Assembly: GCA_004352715.1 (NCBI GenBank)
Contig: SCFE01000032.1
Location: 2,226,663 to 2,290,662 of the forward strand
Length of the DNA: 64,000 bases
Reading direction: 5' to 3'
Source: Hofstenia miamia
Taxonomy: Eukaryota; Xenacoelomorpha; Acoela
The first letter of the stretch is position 1. Each line of letters opens with the position of its first letter. The notes below the pieces were generated by a model. It saw nothing but the letters and a program-made list of their open reading frames with translations. It made no database searches and was not told the origin of the DNA. Both the position numbers and the translations under genes were made by a program. This document shows, one piece after another, positions 24,240 to 37,000 of the stretch.

Positions 24240-24700
24240 ATTTCATTTAGAGAATTTCGTTCATAAGAGTTATAGTAATTAATATTAAAATCACCGAATA
24301 TATTTAGAGAGTTATATAATCATCATTACATATTTCAGGTTTTTCGTTTACTTTATAATCTAAATATTCGACTAGATAATTTTTATTTGGATTATAAGTT
24401 ACGTTTATTAAATCTTTTTGGAAACAGTTCTCTATTGATTTTATTTCTGTCCACAGCGATTCAAATATTTCGTGATTAAGTTCATATTCAGATTTACGAG
24501 CTAGTTTTAGAGATTTTAAACAATTATCATAAGACCACCATTTCTACCGATTCGATTACTAGCAAAAACGTCATATTGTCGGTCTGGGTTAAGCAAGTTG
24601 GGGTCGATATCAGGCTTAAACCAAGTTTCTGTAGTTATGAATATTGTAATCAATTCCAAGAAATCATTTCTTTTTGCATTAAGACTTCTAGCCTTAATAT
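24240..24700 (-). pseudogene. Endonuclease domain of the LINE
   Basis: Motifs in order on the minus strand: ARSL, TTETWFKPDIDPNLLNPDRQ, RIGRNGGLMI, then FGDFNINYYNSYERNSLNEI and PTRMNS. The Glu of TETW and the Asp/Asn of GDFN are catalytic positions of APE-type nucleases. Frames are broken between the blocks. Confidence 0.8.
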
Positions 24701-24862
24701 ATANNNNNNNNNNNNNNNNNNNNNNNNNNNNNNNNNNNNNNNNNNNNNNNNNNNNNNNNNNNNNNNNNNNNNNNNNNNNNNNNNNNNNNNNNNNNNNTAT
24801 ATATATATGAATTTATCAGAATAGTTTTTCAATTTGAGTTCAATTTCTGCTTCATTTAGGAT

Positions 24863-24907
24863 AGGACCTGGATTTGTTTCTATGTCACTGGAAAGGATTA
24901 ATTTTAA
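24863..24907 (-). CDS. 2A-like ribosome-skipping motif of the LINE
   Basis: Reads LKLILSSDIETNPGP, matching the 2A consensus D-(V/I)-E-x-N-P-G-P with a preceding hydrophobic stretch. In 2A peptides the ribosome skips the final Gly-Pro bond. It lies N-terminal to the endonuclease, where such motifs are known in APE-type non-LTR retrotransposons. The frame continues past it up to the gap at 24,797. Confidence 0.8.
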
Positions 24908-24910
24908 AAG

Positions 24911-26080
24911 AAAACAATACCTAATACCAAATAAATTATAGATTTATTATTGTAATTCGGAAAAGTTGAAATATATCGAATCAATCAGTGCAACATTTTT
25001 CCTCGCCGAAAATGGCTACTGTTATTCTACTGTAATGGGTAACTCCAAATATATTATATTACATCAAAGAGGTGATGCAAACAAAACCCAAAAATATTCT
25101 AAAAATTTCTAAACCTGATATTGATTTTTTAACTTTGAAATGTTGATCAAGATTTCTACTATTCAAATAATCTATTGTTGTGATGAATCTTTATATTATA
25201 TATTGTAGGTAGAGGAATGCGGCTCATTATATCTGAGAACACCAGACTGTATTTGTTAGCAATTGGTAATGTGAGTGGCAAAAGAATCAGTACATTTGAA
25301 AAGCTGGATTTCTGAGTTTGCATGCTATGTGCCATAATCCTTCTCGTAAGCAGCTTAATGTAGTTTGCACATCATTAAAAGAATTGATAATTCCGAAATC
25401 GCTTCTTCTTTGGGAAATGCTGCTAGAAATGTTCATAAATATTTATGAAAGCAAAAAGTAAACGTATCTTATTGATGACAATAACCTGCATTGCAAGTAG
25501 AATCTGCTGATTGGAAGCTCTTAATTAGAAGTGCTGAAGCAATGTTGGATTACATAGAATTTGAAAAGGATTTAAGTACTGATCGCAAGATTTCAATGCA
25601 GTCTGATTTATTGGGAAACCTTGTTAGAAACAACGATACATCAGATGTTTATAGAAATAAAATGGAGGCATTTAAAAGTAATAATGACTATGTGACAAAC
25701 AAAATTAAAAAATAAATCAATTCAAAAGTCTAACATATTTATTGGGAATTGATTTCAAAAATGAATAAATCCGATATGTACAAGGAAGTGTGTAGGATGT
25801 GCGTAATTTACACATGCATTTATCCTGAAGAGTAAAAGAAGTTACTAGTCAATTCAATACCTAAAGGAATCAACAGTAATATAATGACTCAGAAAACAAT
25901 TCTTCCAGTCGCAATAATACCTACTTCAGGAAGATGCTTGGATATAATCGGTTTGTAGCTTTATCTGAAATTGGTTAAACTTTGATTGAAATCAATATGC
26001 CTATAAACGTGACTTCTTAACAACTGATATTTTCATGCAGATCATCAAAAAGATCTGTCGTAATATATAGATAATCACTA
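24911..26080. other. Mostly unrecognised sequence with one orphan open frame
   Basis: The only coding-like piece is 25,491-25,715 on the plus strand (74 codons, ADWKLLIRSAEAMLDYIEFE..., acidic and helical in look, no known domain). It could be a pseudogene or chance. Confidence 0.3.
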
Positions 26081-26480
26081 TTTCTGAAGTATTCGTTAAT
26101 AATGGAACAACCGAAAAATATACCTCTGGTTTGCAAATTGGATCAATTGTTACATGGAACTTATTAAATTTGTTGAATTAAAAGATGGAACACCTCGATG
26201 AGGTCGAATGAGCGGGCGGTTTTTGCCCACTATTCAAGTGATAGGAATAATAATGTTTGGCATTGTTGGAAAATGAGTAAGTATTCAGATGATACCAAAC
26301 TGATGTATTCAATTAGAAAATGAAACTGAATTTGTGACTTATAATCATCTGCAAATGTAGTCCAAAGAATTTTTGACGTTTCCAAACTTGGAAATCTATA
26401 TTTAATGCAAGTAAAACAAAATACATATAGAAATTGACTACTGTTTAGTTAATAAACTGAGTCAGTGAAAAAATTTGGAT
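26080..26480 (+). pseudogene. LINE reverse transcriptase fragment with SDDT box
   Basis: Plus-strand pieces in order: VFVNNGTTEKYTSGLQIGSI (the VNG...SGVPQGS block), SKYSDDTKLMYSIRK (the YADD box as SDDT, Asp-Asp at 26,288-26,293) and WKSIFNASKTKYI (the W..FN..K block). Several frameshifts; inactive. Confidence 0.7.
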
Positions 26481-27530
26481 TAAGTATTGATAAATATTAT
26501 GTTATAAGCTCTATATCTCCTTAAAACTTTTTTTATATTATCAAAGCTGGTTCAAGGAAAAAAGTATGTGTTTGCCTAATGGCATTTTTTATTTTTAAAT
26601 GAATTTCAATTCACCAAAGCTATTACATGCGAGTAGTAGCTACAAACATTTTAGACTGCTTAATATCTAACAATTGTATTTTTTAACTATTTTTTCAAGG
26701 CTATGTCTCTTACACCTATGCCTGCTCCTTAGGTACGTGCCTAGTTTTAACAGGAAAAAAACCGCTACTGGATATAATCAACTAAAATATTTTGAAAATT
26801 GCTTTAATTTACACCGGAATAGATATTATTTGACAACAAGGCCTTTACATGTAAAATACGTATAAATATAACTATTGCCTAATAGGTATATGCATGTGCG
26901 TGTAAAGCAATATATTTCAAGTCATAGATTTCATTCTGCAAGTTAAAGGCTTAAAGGCCATCTAAGATATAATCAAAGCAAATTTTTTCATAAAGAATAG
27001 ATACATATTTTCAATTTGTATTATTTTGTATCAAGATCTCTTTATATATAATGTATATTAAGGATAACAGAGGTATATTATTTCAATGTTCTATGCCATT
27101 AGATATGAAGAAACAATTTCGATTATTTTTACAATGTAGGTTTTGAGTTCTATTATTCATATGTACAGTATAAATTTACAGGTTATGCATAATGTTTGGT
27201 AATCGATACGTTGTCGTGGAATTAAAGTTTTATAGCCTTTACTAATATGAGATACATATTCGCGTTTTGGCCTATATTTTAATGACCTAATTGACCAGCT
27301 ATATATTCATTACATTTGGTTTATCTAATAGAAACAGCAACATTGAAATTCACTTAATACCAATGTATGTATTAGTTACCTTAGGATATGATTTAACAAA
27401 TTTTCTAAGGTAACATATAATAATTTTACTATTTCTTTAATTTTTATTAAAGAACGTTGCAATCTTATATTATTATCACAATCTACTAAAAAGACAATTT
27501 TGTGTTTCATTAGATTTCAATATATTATTT
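26481..27530. other. AT-rich intergenic DNA, nothing recognised
   Basis: No motif-bearing frame, RNA gene or clear repeat seen. Confidence 0.5.
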
Positions 27531-27539
27531 TCGATATTA

Positions 27540-28260
27540 GGTGTTAAAGCTTTGCAACAATTTTATGTCCATTTGGAGCGAATATTAGAAATTGAAGTTT
27601 TTATTTATCATTAAAATAATGCATTAAAGATTCTAGCGATTTTTTGAGATATTGGGTTGTTTTTATTGTAATATATAATGCAATGACTATCCAAGAATCA
27701 TCAGCATATTGATATTTAGTACTTTTTGTTAACTTCTTCAGTCATGCCATTACCATATAACAAGAATAGTATTTGATTAAGTTCCATTGAACTAGTTCTG
27801 TTTTGTTTTTGATTGTCTTTCATTTTTTCGGTCATTGATAAAATTCTGCCTGAAGTGCTATGTCCCAGACTAATACCATATTATGACTTTAAAAGAGTAT
27901 TATTATCATCAAGGTATTTATAAATTCAGAGGTGTGCGAAGGATCTTCGACGGGGAAGAACATCTCAGTCATAATCAGGTGAGTCACAAAAGTGGACCGA
28001 AAAATCCGCGAACAATTTTAAAAATATTTTAAAAAAATAGACCCTAATATGTAATTCAGGACCTTAGTTCTTAACTTATTTTAATATTTTGCTGAAAATG
28101 ATTAGTTAAATTTGGGAACATAATAATAAAATATTTTTTAGAAGGGATGTGTAATGTATATTGGTCGAAATCGATAGTCATTTGGCTTAATAAATTGCCT
28201 TTTTTATATATTGATGTTAGAGTGTTTCAAAAAATCTTGAATTGCATTGTCAATGACAAA
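27540..28260 (-). pseudogene. LINE reverse transcriptase fragment with intact YADD
   Basis: Minus-strand pieces: KKGNLLSQMTIDFDQYTLHI (near 28,150-28,200, the KKGN...NYRPIS block, worn), GHSTSGRILSMTE, ELNQILFLLYGNGMTEEV and KYQYADDSWIVIALYI with the catalytic YADD at 27,697-27,708. Frames shift between pieces. The YADD is preserved, unlike the 22-25 kb copy. Confidence 0.7.
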
Positions 28261-30996
28261 TCGAATATATGCAAACAGTGACCTCTATTCCAAACATTTT
28301 CATAGCGTTTTGAAATATTAAATATGCCATCCAACTTGACATTAAAACTATCGATTAATTGCATCAAAATTGTTTAAATTCACAAGAATTCAATATTCAT
28401 AATAATTATATATACATTGGTGTAATTAAATATATTTTTAAGTAGCTTTGTTTAAGTGAATTACTTTTATAAAAGAACCCATATTTATAAAAACTCAAGT
28501 TATAAATGCTTTGCAAATTATAGTGAAAAATTGATTTTAGTTTATTCTAAATTTTGTGTACGAATTCATGCAGCAAAATTTTGAATTATGAAGTGTGCAA
28601 GTTCGTGAGAATCCTGTTACATCACTAATTTGGATATAAATTCAATCAATGTAATGGGATTTAAACAAAAATTAAGTGGTAATATTTTTGAAAGACAGGA
28701 ATACATCTATGCAAAAGTTAGAATAAAGAGTTAGTAGAATAAACTAAATTTTTCGCCTTGAATTCGATTTTTCCGCTGTAGTTTGCATAACAGGTACGCT
28801 TATAAAGATAGTTTTTAGGGTTCCCTTTCACAGGGGAATATGACGAAAACTAAATTTCGGATTAAAAAATTACGTGAAAATTTCAATTCACAATGTCAAA
28901 CTTGAGTTAAGTGCTAAAAATCAAATTTATTGTGTTTATAATTGCAGAAATATATTGTGAAGATGAGTGTTTCAATGCTTATGAGCGGTACTGTATATAA
29001 TAACAACACGCCAATCTTACAGAAAAATAATTCAAAAAACTAGGTAAGATTTAATATTTTCACCGTTAGTTTAAGAAAGTCTTACTTTGAAATGCCGTTT
29101 TCTAAACTCATCAATGAATGCTTAGTATTTGCACTACGTTGCCAAAATTTGAGTTAATTTCATTGCTAATGTGTTGCTCAGTTTAACCAACTTAGAATCC
29201 AAGCGCAAAACACATACCTTTTCATTGAAAGATGAGCGCACAGAGTTTGAGAAACGACTACATTAATCATTTTACCACTGACAAAACAGGTGCATCACTG
29301 AAAATTTACAATGAAGCGAAATTAGAATCTGTGTTCGAATCCATTCTATTACATTGCAATGAGAGTCACATGAAAATTTAGAGTTAAATTATAGTCAACT
29401 TTATGTTAAGGATATCAAAGTAACTGATGCTAAATAATTCATTCAGAAATTATGAATTAATAATATTAAATACCTCTTGATATCTTTTGTAAGGTGAAAG
29501 TTATTATAAAATATTGTTCAAATTTGATATTTATTGTAAATATGTGACCAATGTGCTAAATCTTAGCAATTTAATATGTCAGCACTTTCGAGATTGAAAA
29601 AGTTGAGGTCATTGTATGCATTGAATGATGTGTTTCTAAATCTAGGAAAATATCATGGTGAAGTAAACAAATTAAAAAAGAATTTTTCCTTTGAATTTGT
29701 CACTAAAAAAATAAAGCCATGCATAAACCAAAAACTAACTATTCAAGTAGTTCACCTGAAATACCTATTTGGGGTATTAAAGAAATAATTAACCCACCAT
29801 TTTTTATCATTGCTAAAAAAATTAGATGAGATTCGCTTGAAGTAAAGCATGGTCAAACAATACATTGGACCACTGGATGAATTAGCAAAAATGGGAAAAA
29901 ATTGTAAGTGTATTGTAACTTAATTTTTAGTCAGTGCTTTTTTATTGTGTATTTTTACGCTATTGTTACTCTTTCATATCATTTATTGATTAATATATTT
30001 TTACATAGCTGCTGTAACACTAAACTAAATTTCTTCTTGTAAATACTTTCAATGTGATACAACACAAAACAAACTTTTTATTTGAATTACTAAGCCAAAT
30101 TATTTCAAGCATGCATGTAGGAGCCCTGCAAATAAAATGAACGGGCTTTTCAACTTTTTCCAAACAATTTGAAAGCATCATTTTTAAAATTCAAAATGTA
30201 ATTATGTTTAAAAAAATTAAAATTATGTACTGAAATTATTATTAACATATAGAAATACATAGAAATGAACAAAGAATAGTGTTTCCAACACAATAGTTTA
30301 TATTTAAATGCTAAATTGAAATTTTTATAAAAACTTTGGAACGTAATATTCAAAATTTTAGCCTGACATAATAGCAAATTTAATACATTGAATTGACACA
30401 GAATAATCCTAGATATAGAAATACTAATTTTTCAAGCAGAATTTCAAAAAATTATGTGGCTAAGAGAATTGATCAGCTATACATGTATGCATGCTTGCTA
30501 AAGGTCATCTCAAAGTTGATTGGATGCCGTTTATTCAATTACTTTAAAGATTAAATGTTAACATTATAATAAGTGATGAAATAAATAAACTAAAACATTT
30601 ACAATTGAATTTGCCAATAAATTGTGTGTAACAAATCAAAACAGGCTTACACAAACACATGCCATGATGTGCAGAATCAAATCAAGTTATGCAAACTTTT
30701 CCAAACATTAAAATAAAACCTATTACCGACATAGTTCACCTCCAATTTATAAATTTTAATTCACAATTCAAAATACTTTCAAACCACACACCCTGCTTGA
30801 TTTGCTTACAAAAGCTCCGAAAGAAAGTGCGTGACAATTCGTGAAACATTAAGCAAGTTTAAGCACCTCAAACAGCAAAATTATAAAATGTCACCAACTG
30901 TCCGAGAAATACATCGCTGTCAATATACACTGTTTAAAAACTGCATTTTAACAAATGTAAGACACTCTAAAAAGTTTATAAGCCTAGTAGGAACTC
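28261..30996. other. Intergenic DNA downstream of Mhc
   Basis: AT-rich, no recognisable gene. It includes the Mhc 3' UTR (from 30,996 downwards, possibly to near 30,510). The open frames at 29,576-29,788 (plus) and 30,150-30,377 (minus) carry no recognisable motif. Confidence 0.5.
30530..30535 (-). promoter_or_regulatory. Possible Mhc polyadenylation signal
   Basis: AATAAA on the minus strand about 460 nt after the stop codon; I noticed no closer one on a quick reading. AT-richness makes chance matches likely. Confidence 0.25.
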
Positions 30997-31077
30997 TTAA
31001 ATTTCTTCTTCTATTTTCTCTTTGCGAGATCGAGAAGTCTTAGTTACAACTGTACTACCACCAGGGCCATATCCAGT
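30997..31077 (-). CDS. Mhc: Mhc exon 38 (C-terminal tailpiece, stop)
   Basis: Residues 1932-1957, [20 protein letters not shown] and KIEEEI, then TAA at 30,999-30,997. A non-helical tailpiece rich in Ser, Thr, Lys and Arg, as in other muscle myosins. No alternative terminal exon was seen downstream. Confidence 0.9.
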   Translation of the reverse strand, partial: TGYGPGGSTVVTKTSRSRKEKIEEEI

Positions 31078-34000
31078 CTAAAATATAAAATATAAACAAA
31101 ATACAATTAACACTATTAAGCAATGTTTTACAATTAAGACTGGAAATACATAAGTTTGCATTTTGCAATAAATGTTAAAGTTAAATTATAAAAAATAAGA
31201 GTGTATACTTTGTACAATTACATAATTTCAAATAAAATTATAAAAAACCAATCAAAACTTTAGTGGGATAAACTGCGGTGAAAAAAAAGTATTGTATTTG
31301 AGCTTACTCGGGTAGTTGTGCTGGAACTGCTTGCACTAGCTCTGCTTTTGGCCTTCAATTTAGCGATCATAGCTTCAGCTTGTTCAGCTCTGTCGTCTGC
31401 TTCCTCAACATCATGTTGGAGTTTCTTCAAACGTCCAAGAGCAATGGTATTGCTATCCTCCTAAACAATACAACTCTTAGAATGATGTTATACAACGCTT
31501 TAGAGAAAGTACTTAGTATGCAAAAATAATTATATGTCACAAATTAAAACGAGCTATCTATCAAAATTGAATATTGAGCCTAAATTACTCGAGAATTAAT
31601 TAACATTTATGATCAGTTCTTCGAAAATGGCAAACGTTAATATCTCCGAAATCATCACAGGATAGAGAAATTTCTTCTCCTCCATGTACATTTCAAGACA
31701 AACCCAGACCGCAAAAGACGACTTTTAGCTTTGGACGGTCTGTGTAGTTAATTATTCCTCCAATTATCTTTAATTATCTGAATATTGGTTATGGAGAAAA
31801 TTTCAATATTTTTAAAATTCGGAATTTTTATCAAAAAATATTTAATATTTTCAAAAAAATCACTAGCATTAGTGATCATCATCTAATAAATGGCATTAGA
31901 GATGCCAATATTCCAAGATTTCAAACTTCTCAATGGACTTGAAGAAAATAGTTTAAACTAGGGACAAAACGGTTTGTGGCTTTAAAGATATACAAAGCAA
32001 TTTAAACTTAAAACTGAATTGATGAAAGTTGTGAATATGTTCATTGCGCACGATGCTTTAAATGAATACAATTTTTTTGTTTTTAAATTTTCTGAAACTA
32101 CAGATGAAATATTGATGAATTACAACTGATTTTATAATACGCATAGAACAAGCATCATATGTTACTTTTATGGTTTTAGCTATAGATCCTTTAATGCAAG
32201 AAGTTAATAGGTATAATGAAAATGAATATTTACCAAGTCATCGATTTGTTTCTTAAGGTTAACGTTTTTCTTTGTAAGTCTATCGATGGCTTCGAATTGT
32301 TTTTCCTTTTCTTTACGTTCTTCCTCAACAGCATATTCGCATTCCTTCATTCTGCGCTCGAGTTTACGTGCGTTCTTGATGGACTCTTGCAGTTTCTGAG
32401 AGTCAATGGCTTTCTCCTAAATGGAATGATAAAACATTTGTTTTAGTTACTAGCTAAATTTTAAAATTTTCACCTTAATACCAATTTCAGGCTTCTATTA
32501 AATGAAACAAAGAATTCAAAATATAATTACATTTTCCAATTCTCTAATTCTAGTTTCTAATCTCTCAATGTTGCGTTTGCCTCCACGACTTCCACCTAAC
32601 TCACTCTCTTCCAATTTAGCCGTGAGGTCTTTAATTTGAATTTCAAGTTGTTTAACTTTTCTTTCGTAACCAGTAGCATGGTCTTGCTCTGCTCTCAAAT
32701 CCTCAGCAAGACGAGCGGCATCAGCTTGAGCCTGAAACATACAATGTAAAAATCTTTAAAACTCAATCCAAGATACCTTTCTGCATCTTTCTTCTGCAGC
32801 TTTCATTTCATGGTGGAAATCTTCTGCGTCGGAAAGAGCATTTTGAAGTTCACTCTCCAACTTACGTTTAGTTGCGTTGAGAGCATTATTCTGAGATTGA
32901 AGATCGTTGACTTTCTCTGATTGAACACTGGCTTCCAATTCAGCTTGACGTCTCAAACGATCAGCCTAAACGGTCTCATTGAATAATGAACTTTTAAATA
33001 GCTTTGAAATAAAATCTATTGGTACACTATTTACCTGTTCTTGTGAAGTTTGAAGCTCGCTAATTTCAGTTGCCAAAGCATTGCAACGACGTTCACTCAT
33101 GTTACGTTGTTCTCTAGCCTCTTCAACACCACGTTGTTCATCTTCAAGGCGCTGTGCGCTATCCTAAGCACAATCTCGTATATTATGATGCAGAGGATAT
33201 TTATAGTTCTATATGGACGTCATAAATGAGAAATTTGAGTAGATTTTCATTTTAAGGAGCTAACCTTGATTTGAGATTGGAGTTTCTTGACGAGTTTTTG
33301 ACCCTCAGCATTATGACGATTCGCCAATTCAAGAGCAACTTCATACTCATTGATATCGGCTTCAAGCTTCTTTTTGGCCTTTACGCTATCATTTTTGGCT
33401 TTGATTTCTGATTCAACCTGTGATTGAACAGCATCAATTGATTTTTGGTAATTACGTCTAAAATGGACCATTTAGTTGCAATTATTAAATACTACGATGT
33501 AAGCCAATGATTCCTACAATTCGAACTATAAAATAAAATTGCTCACCTGGTGCTTTCGAAGTCTTCTTCTTTTTCATGCAGGCGTCTCTCTAAGTCTGAT
33601 TTCATCTGGCTGATGTCAAGTTGGAGTCGCATAACCTTAGCGGTCTCATTCTCAAGATGATGTTCAGCTTCTTCAAGAGCTGCTTGAATTTCGCTCTTTT
33701 CTGCTTCAAGACGACGCTTGGCCTTTTCAATTTCGTAGACGTTCTTGCCACCTTCGCCCAATTGGTCAGAGAGGTCAGCCAACTCAACTAAAAAACGAAA
33801 ATTAAAAAACTCGAAAAGAATGTAAAGCTTTTGAACCAAAACTATTTAATCAATTTACAATTAACAGGCATTAAATTAAAATAGATAATGCCAGCTAAAA
33901 ATTAAGAAAATTCAAAAACTGCAAAAATGTTACTTGCATGTATAAAAGCCAGTGGTTTTATGGGTTTACCCGAAAACAAACATTTACGTAAAATTAAAGT

Positions 34001-37000
34001 CTTTCTAAACTACATATTACATTGACGTAAAAGGGTAAAATCGGTATAAATAACATCATCAAAACCGTTTTTAATTCCAAAATGGGAATTTTGGGAATTG
34101 CTTCCTATAAAGTTTCATGAATTTTGTCGATCTTCTTAGCATTAATATTATTCTGTCAATAGAATTTCAAGTGTTAGAAGAAAAATAGAATCGACTAAAA
34201 ATTTAAAAAAGCTTATTTTAATGACAAAATGATTTTCTTTGAAATGGGGGTAAACAATTACACCTACCTTGGAGATTTTTGTTCTCGCGTTTAAGAGCCT
34301 CGACAGCATCGGCCATGTCGTCGTAGCTGCCCTTCATGCGCATAATCTCGGTAGAGTAGTTGCGGTTGTCTTTCTGAGCGTTATCCAATTCATGTTGAAG
34401 TTCTTCAACCTTTTGCTTCCAGGTGTTAAGTTCTTGGTCGAATTTCTTCTGGCTCTTCTCGATATTTGTCAAAGCACTTTGTAACTAAATTACCCAAACG
34501 ATAATAAAACAATCTCAAAAAGCAGAAAACCGCTCTTGTGCGAATGAGATTTAAATACACTAGGACGATACAATTATTGCCAGTAACTTACTCGTTCACA
34601 TTCAATGGTTGCATCTTCCAATTCACCTTGAGTGCGTTGTTTAGCCTTTTCAAGCTGTTGATTCTTGCTCAAGACGGATTCAAGGTGTTCTTCGACATCT
34701 TGTACTTTGAGCAATAACTTCTTGCGAGATTCCTAAATTCCCCAAGTACATTAGAATAGCATTAGATCAAAAAACGTTTAAAGTAAAATTGTAATTATTA
34801 ATAACAAAAATCTAAGATCAAACAGTGCTTTGTAATTAAAACATACTTCAAGCTCTTCAAGTCTTCCAGCGTGCTCGATTTCATATTTGTTGCGTAGATT
34901 GGCCATTTCATTGGCGGCTTTTTGAAGTTGTCGTGCCAAATCGGATTTAGCTGCCTCTTCGTCCTCTAACTGTTCTCTCAACTGGTCGTTCTCACGTTGA
35001 GCATTATTGTATTGAATCTGAAGAGTGCTGCGTGCCTAAAATGCACATAAAACAATTTTCTATCTCAGTTTAATAACTCCTACAATAAAGAAATACAAAT
35101 CAGTAAGTCTTTGAATAAAAAGTACCTTAGATTCATCATCAGCAGTGCGGCGTGCGTCGTCCAACTGAGAAGTAAGCTGGCGCTTTTGTCTTTCAGATTG
35201 AGATACATGACTATCAAGATCCTCAATTTGACGGTTAAGATCACTGACTTCTTGTTGAAGTCTGGATTTGTTGCTGCCGAGTTCCATCACAGAACGATTA
35301 AGTTCATCGACATGAGCCTTAGCTTCAGAAAGCTGGCTTTCCAAGTTTTGAATAAGTTTATCGGCAGATTGCTAAATGCATTAAAAAATTATGAATCCAT
35401 ACATCTGAATTTCTATAATTCGTGGAGATGAATTTGACTGAATCGGCGATAAATTTAAAAAACTATAACATTGGATAATAGTTTCAAGACACTATTTCAA
35501 ACTAGGATCCTGTGGGATTATCTAGTCCCGAAAGGTGTATGACTCCCAGTTTCATGGAATGGGAGCTTGACTAAATATTTAAGCAGGACAGTCCCATAAT
35601 TAAAATAACTAGAACCACGGAACTTAGAAATTTATTAATTATGCCATGGGAGAACATGTGACCATGAGTCGAGGAAATGCAATGGGACGAAAATGGAATC
35701 AACGCCAATATTGCTAAATTCGGATTCCGCAAAATCCTAGTTCTAACGACATTAATCTTCATAATATGTTAGGGAATTCTTTTAATAATCTTGATAAACT
35801 ACAATGACTCATGTTAGTGGAAATAACTAATATAGTAATTCAATTTCGAAACAACTCTATTAGTAAATTTTGCGAAAAATCAAATTTTAATTACTTTGTT
35901 CTTTTGNATGCACATAAAACAATTTTCTATCTCAGTTTAATAACTCCTACAATAAAGAAATACAAATCAGTAAGTCTTTGAATAAAAAGTACCTTAGATT
36001 CATCATCAGCAGTGCGGCGTGCGTCGTCCAACTGAGAAGTAAGCTGGCGCTTTTGTCTTTCAGATTGAGATACATGACTATCAAGATCCTCAATTTGACG
36101 GTTAAGATCACTGACTTCTTGTTGAAGTCTGGATTTGTTGCTGCCGAGTTCCATCACAGAACGATTAAGTTCATCGACATGAGCCTTAGCTTCAGAAAGC
36201 TGGCTTTCCAAGTTTTGAATAAGTTTATCGGCAGATTGCTAAATGCATTAAAAAATTATGAATCCATACATCTGAATTTCTATAATTCGTGGAGATGAAT
36301 TTGACTGAATCGGCGATAAATTTAAAAAACTATAACATTGGATAATAGTTTCAAGACACTATTTCAAACTAGGATCCTGTGGGATTATCTAGTCCCGAAA
36401 GGTGTATGACTCCCAGTTTCATGGAATGGGAGCTTGACTAAATATTTAAGCAGGACAGGCCCATAATTAAAATAACTAGAACCACGGAACTTAGAAATTT
36501 ATTAATTATGCCATGGGAGAACATGTGACCATGAGTCGAGGAAATGCAATGGGACGAAAATGGAATCAACGCCAATATTGCTAAATTCGGATTCCGCAAA
36601 ATCCTAGTTCTAACGACATTAATCTTCATAATATGTTAGGGAATTCTTTTAATAATCTTGATAAACTACAATGACTCATGTTAGTGGAAATAACTAATAT
36701 AGTAATTCAATTTCGAAACAACTCTATTAGTAAATTTTGCGAAAAATCAAATTTTAATTACTTTGTTCTTTTGAAGAACTTCGAAGTTGCTTTGAGCATC
36801 TTCAGCCTCCATTCTGAAGTGATTCTTTTCCTTTTCGAGTTTGCTCTTTGTTTTGTTGAGCATATCGATTTGGCTCTGCATTTCACCAACTTGTTCTTGG
36901 TTGCGTTTGCGCAATTGTCCCAAGTTTTGCTCATTTTGAAGAGTAACTTCTTCAAGTTCATGACGCAATTTCAAGAGATCATTTTCACGTCTCTTGTTGA

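Larger units (their letters stand above)
22120..24910 (-). mobile_element. LINE with 2A-like peptide, endonuclease, RT and C-terminus (decayed)
   Basis: The most complete LINE in the window, minus strand. In order: a 2A-like box (24,863-24,907); after a small gap the apurinic endonuclease (ARSLNAKRNDFLELI, TTETWFKPDI, then FGDFNINY and PTRMNS); RT N-terminal region (NELENIVKKLDTNKSTASHS, near 23,450); palm A LLDLGKTFNSMNFDILHDKL (near 23,090); VSQGI box; a broken YADD (22,870-22,885); and the C-terminus LWNNLDYETRIKKTIKNLEK (22,141-22,230). Many frameshifts and stops make it inactive. The arrangement fits the CR1/L2/Jockey group with a single large ORF. Confidence 0.85.
35041..36773. repeat. 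Tandem duplication at a single-N joint (Mhc exon 27 region)
   Basis: 35,041-35,906 and 35,908-36,773 are nearly identical (offset 867 bp), joined exactly at the N at 35,907. At least one substitution (cagtccc/caggccc) suggests two haplotypes. An assembly overlap is the likely cause. Confidence 0.9.

Noticed and set aside
31640-31745. GC-richer patch in Mhc intron 36 as a possible alternative C-terminal exon
   Set aside because: Minus-strand frames contain stops and no rod or tailpiece similarity; the patch is mostly a short AGACCG...CGGTCT hairpin.
35111-35431. 106-codon plus-strand open frame opposite exon 27 (also at 35,978-36,298)
   Set aside because: It is the antisense shadow of the coiled-coil coding exon.
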